A stretch of DNA of 64,000 nt from Topomyia yanbarensis (taxonomy: Eukaryota > Arthropoda > Insecta > Diptera > Culicidae), in contig NC_080671.1 in NCBI RefSeq assembly GCF_030247195.1, forward strand, positions 30,435,543-30,499,542. The letters are read 5' to 3'. Made by a program: the position numbers and the translations under genes. The notes under the pieces were generated by a model, which saw only the letters and a program-made list of their open reading frames with translations, was not told where the DNA came from and made no database searches. Positions 37,008 to 47,181 of this stretch are shown here, one piece after another (the stretch's first letter is position 1; each line of letters starts with the position of its first letter).

Positions 37008-37525
37008 TGATTGGTTAGTTAGAGCGAAAAAGGCCAAGCGCAAAAAAGGGAGTGAATGGTCTGTTCATGCTGAGGCAGGTTTAGCGCAGCGACTGGCAAC
37101 CGCGTAAGGGGCAAAACCCAGCCACCCCGAAGCAAGGCAGAAGAGCGAGTGTATAGGCGTATATGTGTACTGCCTCATGCCAAGATGGGAGGGTCGTAGC
37201 GTAGTATGTTGGGACTTAGCTATCGATGCCTCGTGGCGTGGCAGAGGAGTGAAGGGAGAGCATCCAAGTCAGCCTCATACAGGACGTATGAACGCGTGAG
37301 TGAGAGTGAATGAGTACATCAAGTACAGCCATCCCCCCAGAAGTAATACCGAGAGGTAGTCCCTGGGGGAACGATGGCGGAGCCCAATGGAGTTTGGTCG
37401 GTATTAAGGGCTGCGTGACCATTCGAGCCCGACACGCCCCCAGTGCACTTCGTGCGGTAGCTTGGACCCTACCAATAGCACGTGTACTGGGCTAGTATGT
37501 AAATGTTCTGTCCATTGTATAAAAA
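37008..37525 (+). other. R1-clade LINE 3' untranslated region
   Basis: Non-coding, G+C-rich sequence after the ORF2 stop, ending 'ttctgtccattgtataaaaaaac' at the microsatellite junction. It contains the gggtcgtagcgtag and ccccccagaagtaatacc blocks. I see no frames or RNA gene. Confidence 0.55.
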
Positions 37526-37660
37526 AACACACACACAGACATTTGCCGAATTCGACGAACTGAGTCGAATGGTGTACAACAGACGGCCCTTCGGGCCAAG
37601 ATTAAGCTGACGATATTCAGAGTGATTGCATAACCTTTCTATGGGAGAAAGGCAAAAAGA
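37526..37660. repeat. 3' half of the repeat unit interrupted by the LINE
   Basis: acacacacacagacatttgc leads to 'gcccttcgggccaagattaagctgacgat' and a second copy of the 'cataacctttctatgggagaaaggcaaaaa' motif. Together with 32158-32370 it rebuilds one complete repeat unit, with 32098-32157 being the end of the preceding unit. An older tandem repeat was thus split by the LINE. Confidence 0.5.
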
Positions 37661-40600
37661 GATAAGTGTATCATATGGAAAACCAAATTATGCAACTTGT
37701 TCAGACAGACAATCTAAATTATTGAAATGATGATGTTGACTATTTAAATATTCGTGAAATGAACAAAAACCCGATAAAAATACTAATTTTAAAATACCGC
37801 ACTTCTAAAAAGGTAACTTATACTCATTATCTGGAGATATGAGGACACTATTCGATATAAAATTTGCTCACTTTTCCAATGAAACTAAACGTAGAGTAGA
37901 GGTTAGAAGTATTTAAAGACAAATAAGGTATTAAAGTTCAATAACTCTTTCACGGTTAAGTTTTGATGGTAATTTTGGAATGATTTTTTTCCCTCAAATG
38001 TGATAATTTATCACCCCTCGAGAGGTTCCTTACCATCAACCAAATCCCTGTATATCAAACTGTCGAAAAAATGCGATAGAGAAATAACAATATCCAATTC
38101 TATATTATATATTTCACCTATTTTGATTGCTATGAAAGGTGTACTTTGCTGTAATACTCCTGCTCAGAAAAACGCTGCCGGTAGTTTAGAAAGAAACTTG
38201 ATCGGCTATGATTATTTATCATTCTGTGAATACCCAAGAAAGACATAACTATTTCTAATTGGACTCTTGAATTGTTGAATCTTACATTCGAAGCATTGTG
38301 CGATTTGCAGCTAGAAGATAAAGTTTCGGTCCCATTTGTCGTGCTGGCCCTATTCACTTCCGGCACCTTTTCTAAGGACTGATAAATGCATTCCCTTAGC
38401 TCTTTTTCCAGTATCACAAGCCAATCTAACCAGAAGAGACGATTTCACTGATTAAACCATGTTTATTTCATACTGCTGACTATCATCGTTGAGACGGCAA
38501 TCCGTCGAATGGGAATTTATGTCTGCCGTTCGGGTAATGTATCCAATCTCAGCTGCCCTTCGAAATGCTTCATTTCGAAATTTTCTCTATTGAAGGACAA
38601 TCGTATGAAAATTTATAAGCCAACATAACTCAAGTAGCAAACGAACTGCCCTTCACCGGTGGACACAGTTTCGAAGCTGGTAGGGTCGAGTTATCAGGGT
38701 CAAAGATTCGAACATTTCAACCAACCGTGTCAAACACTTGGTTGAAACTCCCAGTTTGCTTTCAAGAGTAACCACTTCATGTTGGTGCCGTGGCCACACC
38801 GCAAAGGACGTTGTTTATGTTTGTCCTCCTTCCCAAATATCCAGGCGATCCGTTCCGACATAACAGCACGACGAACTGCAACCGTTCCTGTTTGGTTTTT
38901 AGCCCCAGGACTCCCCTTTGCTCTGTCTGTATATCGGATCGAAGGTTAGCCCATAGCCAGTGAAAGACACTACCAAACAAACATTACAACAGGAGCTAAA
39001 CCTAAATTATTCCCCTGACCCCGCTCCGTCCATCCACTGAAACAGGAAACAGATCCGTGTTACAACGGACATCTGGTCGGACGAGCCCAACCCCAAACCA
39101 GCAAATGGGGGCTTGCCTGCGAAACGTTCTCTCAATCATGTCGAGACCCGGAGGAGCAGAGTGCACATAAACCGAACCAAATATCTCACTCGATTCCAGC
39201 ATGTCTACGAAATGAGATAAATGCACTGGACGTGTGTTGGCTTGCTCTGGGATGTATTGTCCCGAGCCAAGCTTAGGATAAATACTGCAGGGAAAGAGGA
39301 AATATTACTCCGGAACTTTTTCCGGGTTGAATGTCACCACCGTGACTAATTTATGGATCAACATGGCAAACTTTGTCCATCACCGACTGGCCGGGTTCCG
39401 AGACGTGTCGAGTTCTAATCAAGAGTGGGGATTTCAATTATTACAACATCTTTCGCTCTCTCTTTCAAGATGTAATCAACAGATTTGACCTTGTGACTGT
39501 TTCGACATCTCAGCCAGGCAAAACGATGTCTAGATTTTAGTTGGGGCACTCACGCTAGTTTATGATTGATTGGATACCATTAATCACTTAACAACATAAT
39601 CCAACAAGTAAAACATGGCTTCATCGGTGTGCTATAGGTCAATGTTCTTTCATGAATTGAAGGGTAGGGATCGTAAAACTTACGTCTGGAGGGTTGTACT
39701 GTTTGACAGACCAAGTCCGTAACATTTCAAATAAAAGGTATAAAATAAATAAGAATTTCAGGAAACAAAGCAAGTTTTTTCCGATTTATCCTATGAAATT
39801 CAAAATTGGAATTACATGTATTGTCTTCTGATGATAACACACGCATTGTGATGTATTGCAGTATTCTGCCGTTTCACGCAAAATTGACCAAAATTCAATG
39901 GGATTCCCTATATATATATGAGACAATTAGACGTAGAATGACAGTATTGAAATAAACAACAGATTAAAGCAGCGTCTATCACAATGTCATTATAAGCGTA
40001 TTACAAGCGAGTCTGGTCAGCGAAACCATTGACTATTACACACAACCGGAAACTAATTGTTGACAAAATTACCGGATCCATATCCTCTTAAATCGTCCTC
40101 CGCCCCTCTTTACAGTCTCCTAACCAAATTCCAACCACATGGCACTTTCACAGAATGTGTTTAATTTGCCTCCGATATGCATCAGTCGCAGCACCGCACC
40201 GGTCCGGTGCCGCATCAGGGGTAGCTAGGTACAAGGTACTCGGAGGTTAAACATCCAGAATGGCCTTCATCACGGACAAATAAATGCTAATGACACCATT
40301 TCCACCACCCGGGCGGGCACTCGCCGCTTCAGGTTGGCTCAAGCTAAGCGTAAGCCGGTGCCAGTGTGTGGTTATGGAAAACCACACATCGTCCTTTGTC
40401 TAGACTCGGGGACAAGCCGACTGGGAGATCTGTCAGTACAATACAAGTGACCCAACGGGGCAGACGATCCTGTCATCAACTGACCTTTTTCTCATGCGGC
40501 ATGTTTCTGGCAGCGGAAGTGTCCTCCGATGAGATGTGGTTGATTAAAACATGTTTATTTTATGGGGAAGACCATTCGTGCTGAAATCGTTTCGCACCAT

Positions 40601-40860
40601 GCTCGGAGCAATGCAAAATTGGATGATCATTGTTGATTGTGTCAACGAGACAATCGCTCGGTAAACAATTTTTGTTTAGCATACTAATTAAACAGTCCAT
40701 CATTATGTCTCACACGATGCATAGCATTCAAGTAGCGATTATTGGATATCAAAAAGCTTAATGAAAAATTCAAAACCTTAACGATTCCATAGATTACAAA
40801 AAAAATTCAAAAATCCATTCATAGTTTGCTTCGATGGATTCACAAAACATTTCGTTATCT
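37661..40860. other. Unassigned intergenic DNA
   Basis: Mixed composition, G+C-richer at 38480-39460 and 40080-40520. No frame with a recognised domain. The longest minus-strand frame (38130-38417, 95 aa) is unremarkable. Possibly single-copy host DNA; no splice-consistent exon set is seen. Confidence 0.4.
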
Positions 40861-40868
40861 GATAATTA

Positions 40869-41243
40869 GTCGGTGTTAAATCAGACCGGACTAAGTGACT
40901 ATATATTGATTTCGAAAAAAAAAAAACAGTTTAAAGTTTGAATTGCAGCATCCTTTACATTAAATGGAAATTAATTTTTGCCATAATTCTTGTTTATTAT
41001 TACATACACTCAGGTTTTTTTTTACGCGGGGGATACAGGCCGCGTAAATGAAAACCGCGTAAATTTCAAAATCCACGTAAATGAAAACCGCGTAAATTTC
41101 AAAATCCGCGTAAAAAAAACCGCGTAAAAAAAACTTGAGTGTATTTCAAATCTGATAAAAGTCCAATGTAGCTGAAGAAATTCTTCATTCATTATCTCAT
41201 TTTTTATGTTTTGCGACTTAGTCCGGTCTGACTTAACACCGAC
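40869..41243. mobile_element. MITE with 29-bp inverted repeats
   Basis: Left end GTCGGTGTTAAATCAGACCG then GACTAAGT. The right end is its inverse with few mismatches (acttagtccggtctgacttaacaccgac). I could not find a clear target duplication, so the superfamily is unassigned. It is interrupted by the smaller element at 41007-41141. Confidence 0.6.
41007..41141. mobile_element. 135-bp TA-flanked micro-MITE with internal tandem repeats
   Basis: Ends CACTCAGGTTTTTTTTTACG and the inverse (cgcgtaaaaaaaacttgagtg), flanked by TA at 41005-41006 and 41142-41143. Between them the motif CCGCGTAAAT is repeated at roughly 17-bp spacing, forming about two 34-bp units and a partial one. It is nested in the MITE at 40869-41243. 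Confidence 0.65.
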
Positions 41244-41980
41244 CAATTCTGATTCAGCTGCGATGGGACTACGGTTAGCCGTCACTTGCATCATTTCGCT
41301 TGTCATTTGATTTTTAAATTTTCTTTTAATTTGCATGGTACGGGATCACCCTAATCACCTCCTAAAAATACAGGCTAGGCTCGACTATCTGTGCACCGTA
41401 ATGTGTAAAAGAAAGCATTAACTTGATTATTCGAACAATTTTTATTTCCCCCAAACTACATTATGCACCCCGAATTTTTCATTGATGTCTGCTACTATTT
41501 CTTAAATAAGCGTTATCTGTTATCTAAAGGAAAAATAAAATTACTTCGTAAAAGTACAGAAATTGAACTTATTTAGCAAATAATTTTGAATTCAACGCGT
41601 ACCAATCAATTGCAATTGATTATAGCTACAATATTAGATTCTCTAAACATAATCACAAAAATGTGAAGACCTACAGAAATTTAGCTCATTTTATAGAACA
41701 TTTTAAGTTAATTGCAATGACCAACATATACAGTAACACAAAAACTGATTGCAATTTGATGGCTGGCTTTTTTGGTGTTGGAGACGCACCACTGCGACCA
41801 GTATTTAGATCTATTGTGATATGCCCCTTCCTTAATCTAAGTGAACTATCTACTATGACATATCACTATTGATGAGTGATTGTCGTTATTGAGGTACACA
41901 CTCTACCCAGTTGGGCACTCCACTTCGTATTAAGTTTATAACCTGCTTGGGATTTGCAGTCCAAATATCAAAAGACTCCA
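41244..41980. other. Unassigned; may include the 3' end of the minus-strand LINE
   Basis: A+T-rich. The part nearest 41980 continues the minus-strand LINE beyond its last readable RT frame, and no 3' terminus is obvious. Confidence 0.3.
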
Positions 41981-41988
41981 ATGTTCCT

Positions 41989-42793
41989 TTACCGAGGACT
42001 CTTAGTCTGCATTGTATCAATGCTCTGATGCTTCACTTTCAGATCACCCGATAGCGATGAAACTTTGTTTTCGACGCTTTTGATGAGTGTATCCCAGGAC
42101 AATATCGAATCCAAATAGAGGCCCCAGTATTTAAAAGAGTTTACTTTTTCTACATATGTTTCATTTAAGCAAGGATTTGCATGGTTTGGAATTTTTTTCC
42201 TAGGCGAATGAAAAATCATATATTTTGTTTTAGACAAGTTTAGTGAAAATAAATTCGCATCGAAGAAACTTTTAAGAATTTTAAGGTCGTGTTCAATGTA
42301 AGAGATTACTGTGTTGACACATTACTGCACAGGGATAAAACAGAGCAGTGTCATCAGCAAAAAAGTCTAGGTAACCTTTTAATTTCAAAGTGCCAATATC
42401 GTTAACGTACAATAAAATTAATGGAGGTCCTATGTTGCTGCCTTGAGGGACACCTACACCAACAGGGCGACATGAGCTGCGAGCACTTCCAATTGATACA
42501 TACTGTGATCTGTGCGTCAGATAACTGTTCAACACATTATGAGCAACTCCTCTAAAACCATACAACTCCAGCTTATTAAGCAGTATGGTGTGATTTATCG
42601 TAATAAATGCCTTTTTTAAGTCTAAAAATAATCCTCCAACCATTGTTTTGTTGTCAATTTCACCGGCCAGATAATCAATCAACTCTGTGATGGCCGTCAT
42701 TGTGCCACAATTCTCCCAAAAACCGTATTGGAAATTGTGCAGTATTTTATTAGTTTCGATGAACTCTACTAACCTATTGACGAGAAACATCAT
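41989..42793 (-). pseudogene. LINE reverse transcriptase fragment (CR1/Jockey-group)
   Basis: The frame 42793-42293 carries LEFIETNKILHNFQYGF-like sequence, FLDLKKAFITINHTILL (motif A; the usual D of AFDT is I here), GVGVPQGSNIGPPLILL and FFADDTALFYP (catalytic ADD). The frame 42237-41989 continues with SKTKYMIFHSPRKKIP and FKYWGLYLDSILSW (the 'LG' thumb-proximal block). It is a truncated copy with no endonuclease and a frameshift near 42290. It lies head-on against the plus-strand LINE fragment that starts about 42800. Confidence 0.7.
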
Positions 42794-42799
42794 CGATAT

Positions 42800-44035
42800 A
42801 TGCGAGATTTATGTGAATACCACTTGGTCGTGTACGAAGAAGTATCATGTCTATGTACCCGCTCGGGAAGTAGAGATTGATGGTGTAGTCTCCAACAGGG
42901 GCGTTAATTGCGAAGTATGGGGTTCCTTCATTCAAGAAACCTTTTGCTTCGGCAAGTGAAAATTCTGGTTCGCAAGCAATTGCGTTCAGGAAAAATCAAG
43001 GAGCAAATGAAAACTGATCTTTTGGACGGGGCTAGTCTACCTGTTCGCCTTTTTGTGCCGCGAGGTATGAACTGCCGTCGTTACAAACAATTGGGCCTAC
43101 AGCGACTTATTGTAGAAACAAGGCAAGCTGTGGAAAATGCGGAGAGAATCATGAAAAGTTTTCCTAGTGTGGAGAGACTCCGCATGTTCTCTCGACATAT
43201 CTCGCATATAAATTATGTGGGGACACAATGAAACGATGAGAAATGCAAAAGAGCGCTACGCCACCGACAACGACTAATTTCTACGTTTTCTTGTACACTA
43301 AAGAGCGAGAGTCTGACCATCCCACTGTGGGAACATCTTCTAATGTGGAATGTCTACATGGGACATCAAAAACCCTAAGAGTCCCTATATTTCAGTCCCT
43401 ATATTTCCCCCAGGTTTTACACAATGCATTTTCACTACGATTAAAGGTCAGACGAAATGCAAATGAAAAATGCGATTATTGGCACCTCTTTGTATTTCCT
43501 GGAGAAAATATGGGAGTTTTTGAGTACTTTAACTGTATATTCATAGCAGATTACCTTAGTTTGAGTTCTTTCGCAGTGCTTCATTCCGGGTAAGGCGAAT
43601 ATTCCGGGAAGGCGGATATTTGGATTAGAATGATAATGAGAATCTGGACATCTAAGTACTAGAAGGTGCTTTTAATGAATGATCGCGTAGCTTCAACGAG
43701 CTTATAAATATTTTTTTCTGAGAGGACGAAAATTGACAAATTTTGTGAAGCGATGTAAGTTTAGGAATCCCAAAGGTATCAACGAACCTCGTCCATGAGA
43801 ATGGATGAGGGGTCATGACTTCATTCGGGTGATATTTCGGGTCATGTACAATCATTATACGTAGAATGCCCATCTCTGGCGTAATGGGGTCGTGGAGAGC
43901 GGTCTCAGCGCTTGTGTTGGCGGTTATCACGATATTCAACATGTTGTCTGGTCGTGCGCTAAGTGTTATTGTACCAGATCTCTGTTAAACAAATCCATTC
44001 GGCCTCGTTCCAGTCCAGTCCGAGATGCTATACCA
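42800..44035 (+). mobile_element. Internally deleted plus-strand LINE copy, twin of 17.9-18.1 + 26.9-28.7 kb
   Basis: ORF1-type blocks: KYHVYVPAREVEIDGVVSNR (about 42839-42900), LPVRLFVPRGMNCRRYKQLG and a degraded zinc knuckle ('gctgtggaaaatgcggagagaatcatgaaaag', 43130-43160). An abrupt join near 43445 enters linker sequence, and a 3' region (43600-44035) is colinear with 28370-28695. The same order and the same kind of central deletion appear in the other copy. No intact frame remains. Confidence 0.55.
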
Positions 44036-44039
44036 AATT

Positions 44040-45300
44040 AGCTACTGATACTTTTTGTATGTATCAGGCAAGTACCAGTTGGGATATTGGATTCGGAAAT
44101 GATTAAGACTTTCATTGGTTTAGTTCTCGATAAAAATACACTTAAAAAATCAGTATGGACAAGGAAAAGTTTTTCTCAATTTTTTTCTTGGAAGTGCTCA
44201 ATTTGAGTTTTTGACGGTAGGTAGGGAACATAATTACCTATCTTGGAACAAACTTTCATCCAAATCAAAGATGGGTTTTTTGTAAATCGACTTTAAATTT
44301 TTAAAATCGATTTTTTTCAGTGTACGAGTCGACGAAAAAAATTTCCAATATTTTTATTCAAAAATTTAACTAATTTTGTGAAAATCACTCCTAGAACATT
44401 TCTTGTAGGAGTGATTTTCATTGTCATTTGTCATGTTTAGACTATAACCATTTGAAAAAAAATGGTAAAAAAGTTCGACCCTTTCAAAAGACAGTCTAGT
44501 TCAAAGTGGCTTTTTGTGACAAAGTTCTCATGTACAGAAAGTTTCATTCAAATCTTAGAGAGTGCTGTCAACATTTGTTCGAGTTGGCGCCAAATTCGTC
44601 AGCTCACATATCGATGAACTCGATATAATACTGTGTTTAGTTGGATTGTCTTGTACGCTGACGTTTCGGCCCAAACAGTCGTTCCTGAAGGTGATGGCCG
44701 CTCACACACTTGCTATGTATGGCTATTTTTTATCTAATATTTATTTCTTGCACAGATGTATTATCTGATTTCGAAAGTGCCAGTGTAATTTTTTGAAAGT
44801 TGACCGAGAAATAAGGGATCAAGAGAAAAAAGGTACATTGTGGTCGGACAATTAAAAAAGTGCAATCAATTTCAATCTTTCGTTATGATGTTAAGATGTC
44901 TTCAGAAAAGTTTCTGCATGGCACCTAGCGCTTCATTTGGTTGAATCATAACTAGTTCGAAATTCAGTCGCTAAGGCGGCGCTATTATCAACTTTTTAAT
45001 GAAGCTAGATTGAAATGTGATGTCTTCGAGAAAGTTGTAGATTCTATAATTTTAAATATTTCTTCTGAAAATGCAAATTTTGCAGGTCCTATATTTTTGG
45101 AGATAGAGCATGATTTGGTTCAAAATCTTATTTACAGATAATGTTTTCAAAAATGCGCCATATTTCAAAATTTGTGGCACCTGCAAAGTTAGTAATACCT
45201 GACATACAATGTCGTAGACACCATCTTTCTAATTAAAATCAAGAAACCACCCCATGCCGCAGCATGAGAATTGTAGTCTCCTTGATGCTGCGAGCAGTTC
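44040..45300. other. Unassigned DNA with a perfect hairpin
   Basis: A+T-rich sequence with no recognisable frames. A 15-bp perfect stem (TGAAAATCACTCCTA, 44379-44393, pairing with 44406-44420) encloses a 12-nt loop. Confidence 0.4.
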
Positions 45301-45549
45301 CGCAATATCACAAAGTTCCCAGTTCCCAACCCTGGCCAAACCATTCCAACAGCTGAATCGCTGGTTGATAAGTCACAAAAGAATTTGAGTGTTCCTGAGC
45401 GGGCTGGATATAGTTTATTTGGCTTTCTGTCAGAGTTCTGTCAATCTAAAGGTAAAATTTCTGCATGTACAAGGACTCTCCTCTGTCTACAGGTTCAGGA
45501 CCAGTAAAATATGTCGCATATTGAGATCATCTGAGTAACACTCTTCATC

Positions 45550-46070
45550 AGTGAAGAGACTATAATGATTTGTCGTGGTGAATGGCGGAGCGCTTCAGAT
45601 TCCTCGGGCACTATTGGTACATATGCTGCCGTTCTAAGCATAATTGTCCCATGTATATAGGGAATCCCATAGAACATGGGACAAATATGCTTTTAACGGC
45701 AGTATGGTATGGTAATAGATTATGTGGACTGTCCCCACAATAGGCACACTTTTCAGTATTCCCAATGCAAGAATCTTTCTCATGATTCTTTGAGCAATTA
45801 TAACACCGAACCTTATTTATACAATGGCTTATTCGCTTGTATTTAATGCAATGCTGCAATACATAACCCGTAAACAGGCAGACGATCCTCGGCGAAGGAG
45901 ACATAATTAAATGCAATCCAATCCCGTCTAGTGCGATTGACATAAACAATATTTGCTCACTGGAGCAAAAAGTTTCGGAAACAGCCATTTCCGTGCTTCA
46001 GTGGATTCACACACAACCTTACTCTAATCGGTGACTACACTGTCGATTTCAAGTTTGTGAATGGGCATAT
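45550..46070 (-). pseudogene. LINE ORF1 zinc-knuckle fragment
   Basis: The minus-strand frame 45988-45611 (125 aa) carries HCINKVRCYNCSKNHEKDSC then CAYCGDSPHNLLPYH, a pair of CCHC-like knuckles of the type in I-clade ORF1 Gag-like proteins. It differs from the plus-strand family at 26.9 and 43.1 kb in sequence, so it is probably another lineage. There is no ORF2 beside it. It is truncated. Confidence 0.55.
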
Positions 46071-46214
46071 AGCATTATTTGCTTGGTTTAGATTATCGCA
46101 ATTCTGAGTTTATCTGGGAGAGCTTTCGGGACATGTTAAAGAAAATCAGATATGGTCCGACCGAGTTAGATGTATGTGCTGCTGATTTTCTTACACATCC
46201 GTCCGAAGTATGTG

Positions 46215-46218
46215 TAAG
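46215..46218. repeat. Target-site duplication TAAG, 3' side of element
   Basis: Partner of 62592-62595; together they define the empty site as ...gtgTAAGaatc.... Confidence 0.85.
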
Positions 46219-47169
46219 TGCACCTACCCGCAACGGCTACTCCCGCGCAACACGTTACCAACATATTATTCCCTTCCTAACACGGGGAAAACGCGAACGG
46301 AAAAAAAACACAAAAGTCAGGTTTACGATTCTAGAAAAACATATATTACTCCTACTTTTTGTACACATCTGTATAGACTACCCTACTGTGCGATTCTTTT
46401 CGCGCCTAACTATTCAAAACTTAAAATCGATCTCGGTTGTTGGCAGCCAGAGGTACGCACAGTACATGGGGCCCAGCCTTGATCGAGTTAATTGAAAAGG
46501 GGGAAAAAGAAAAAAGCCTCGATTCTAAATCTTCTGAAGTTTATATAGTAAATTTCTTGCTTACTTCAGCAAAATTTCAATTATTGACTATCTATCCCTG
46601 TTCAGCATGCGATTGACATTATATTTGTATTAGTGTCGCATCGCTTTCTATCTTTCTCCTTCGTTTGTAATTTTTATGTTAATGTATTCCTATTCTCCTC
46701 TATCTTAAAGTAACTCTTGCTGTCTTCTATTATTTTACGAAGGTTCCCCGAACGTGAGTACTTCCTAATTGGTTTAGTGTTAGTGAGCCTTCGGTTCTCG
46801 CTAGAACCTCGTGTTCTCTTGTTCTAACTAAAGCTATTCGTAAGTAGTTGAACGCTCTATTTCCCGAACATAATTATGCATTTGTATCGATGCGCTCACA
46901 ATCATAAAAACGCCACGCCTATGTAAATAATTACGTTAATTAATATTGGCACAGCCAAATTCTATACAACCGTATAAACACCTGCAGCCGGTGTCATTGG
47001 AAAACAATCATTAATTCTTCGAGCAACACAGTGACTCACGTTTGTTGTGCTATGTGCACTGCGACTTAAGCCGCTGCGTTTGCAAATTCGCTAGTGGCGA
47101 GTTCTTTCAGGTCAACCATAGACTTGTTGGTTGCGCATTTTTAGGTGTTTACTATTGTGGGGCTGTTCA
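46219..47169 (-). repeat. 3' LTR
   Basis: 951 bp, identical to the 5' LTR as read by eye. It should supply the RNA 3' end. I did not find a canonical AATAAA in sense orientation in the part that would follow transcription start, so the poly(A) signal is unresolved. Confidence 0.92.
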
Positions 47170-47179
47170 TCTCCCCTTT
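47170..47179 (-). promoter_or_regulatory. Polypurine tract
   Basis: Sense-strand AAAGGGGAGA directly abuts the TG start of the 3' LTR, the expected plus-strand priming site. Confidence 0.85.
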
Positions 47180-47181
47180 GT

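Larger units (their letters stand above)
32366..37525 (+). mobile_element. R1-clade LINE in an (ACAY)n microsatellite (Waldo-like)
   Basis: A nearly full-length, two-ORF LINE: 5' leader (32366-32593), ORF1 with three CCHC knuckles (to 34053), and ORF2 with apurinic-type endonuclease, RT and a C-terminal zinc-binding motif but no RNase H, followed by a G+C-rich 3' UTR (37008-37500) ending in a short A-run. This is the R1-clade layout. Both junctions are in ACAY-type microsatellite, the target known for Waldo-like R1 elements. It is disabled by at least four frameshifts or stops. Confidence 0.7.

Noticed and set aside
46079..46495. 138-aa plus-strand frame running into the LTR, with a twin at 61444-61917
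   Set aside because: The shared part is simply the LTR read on the opposite strand; the twin frames differ outside it.
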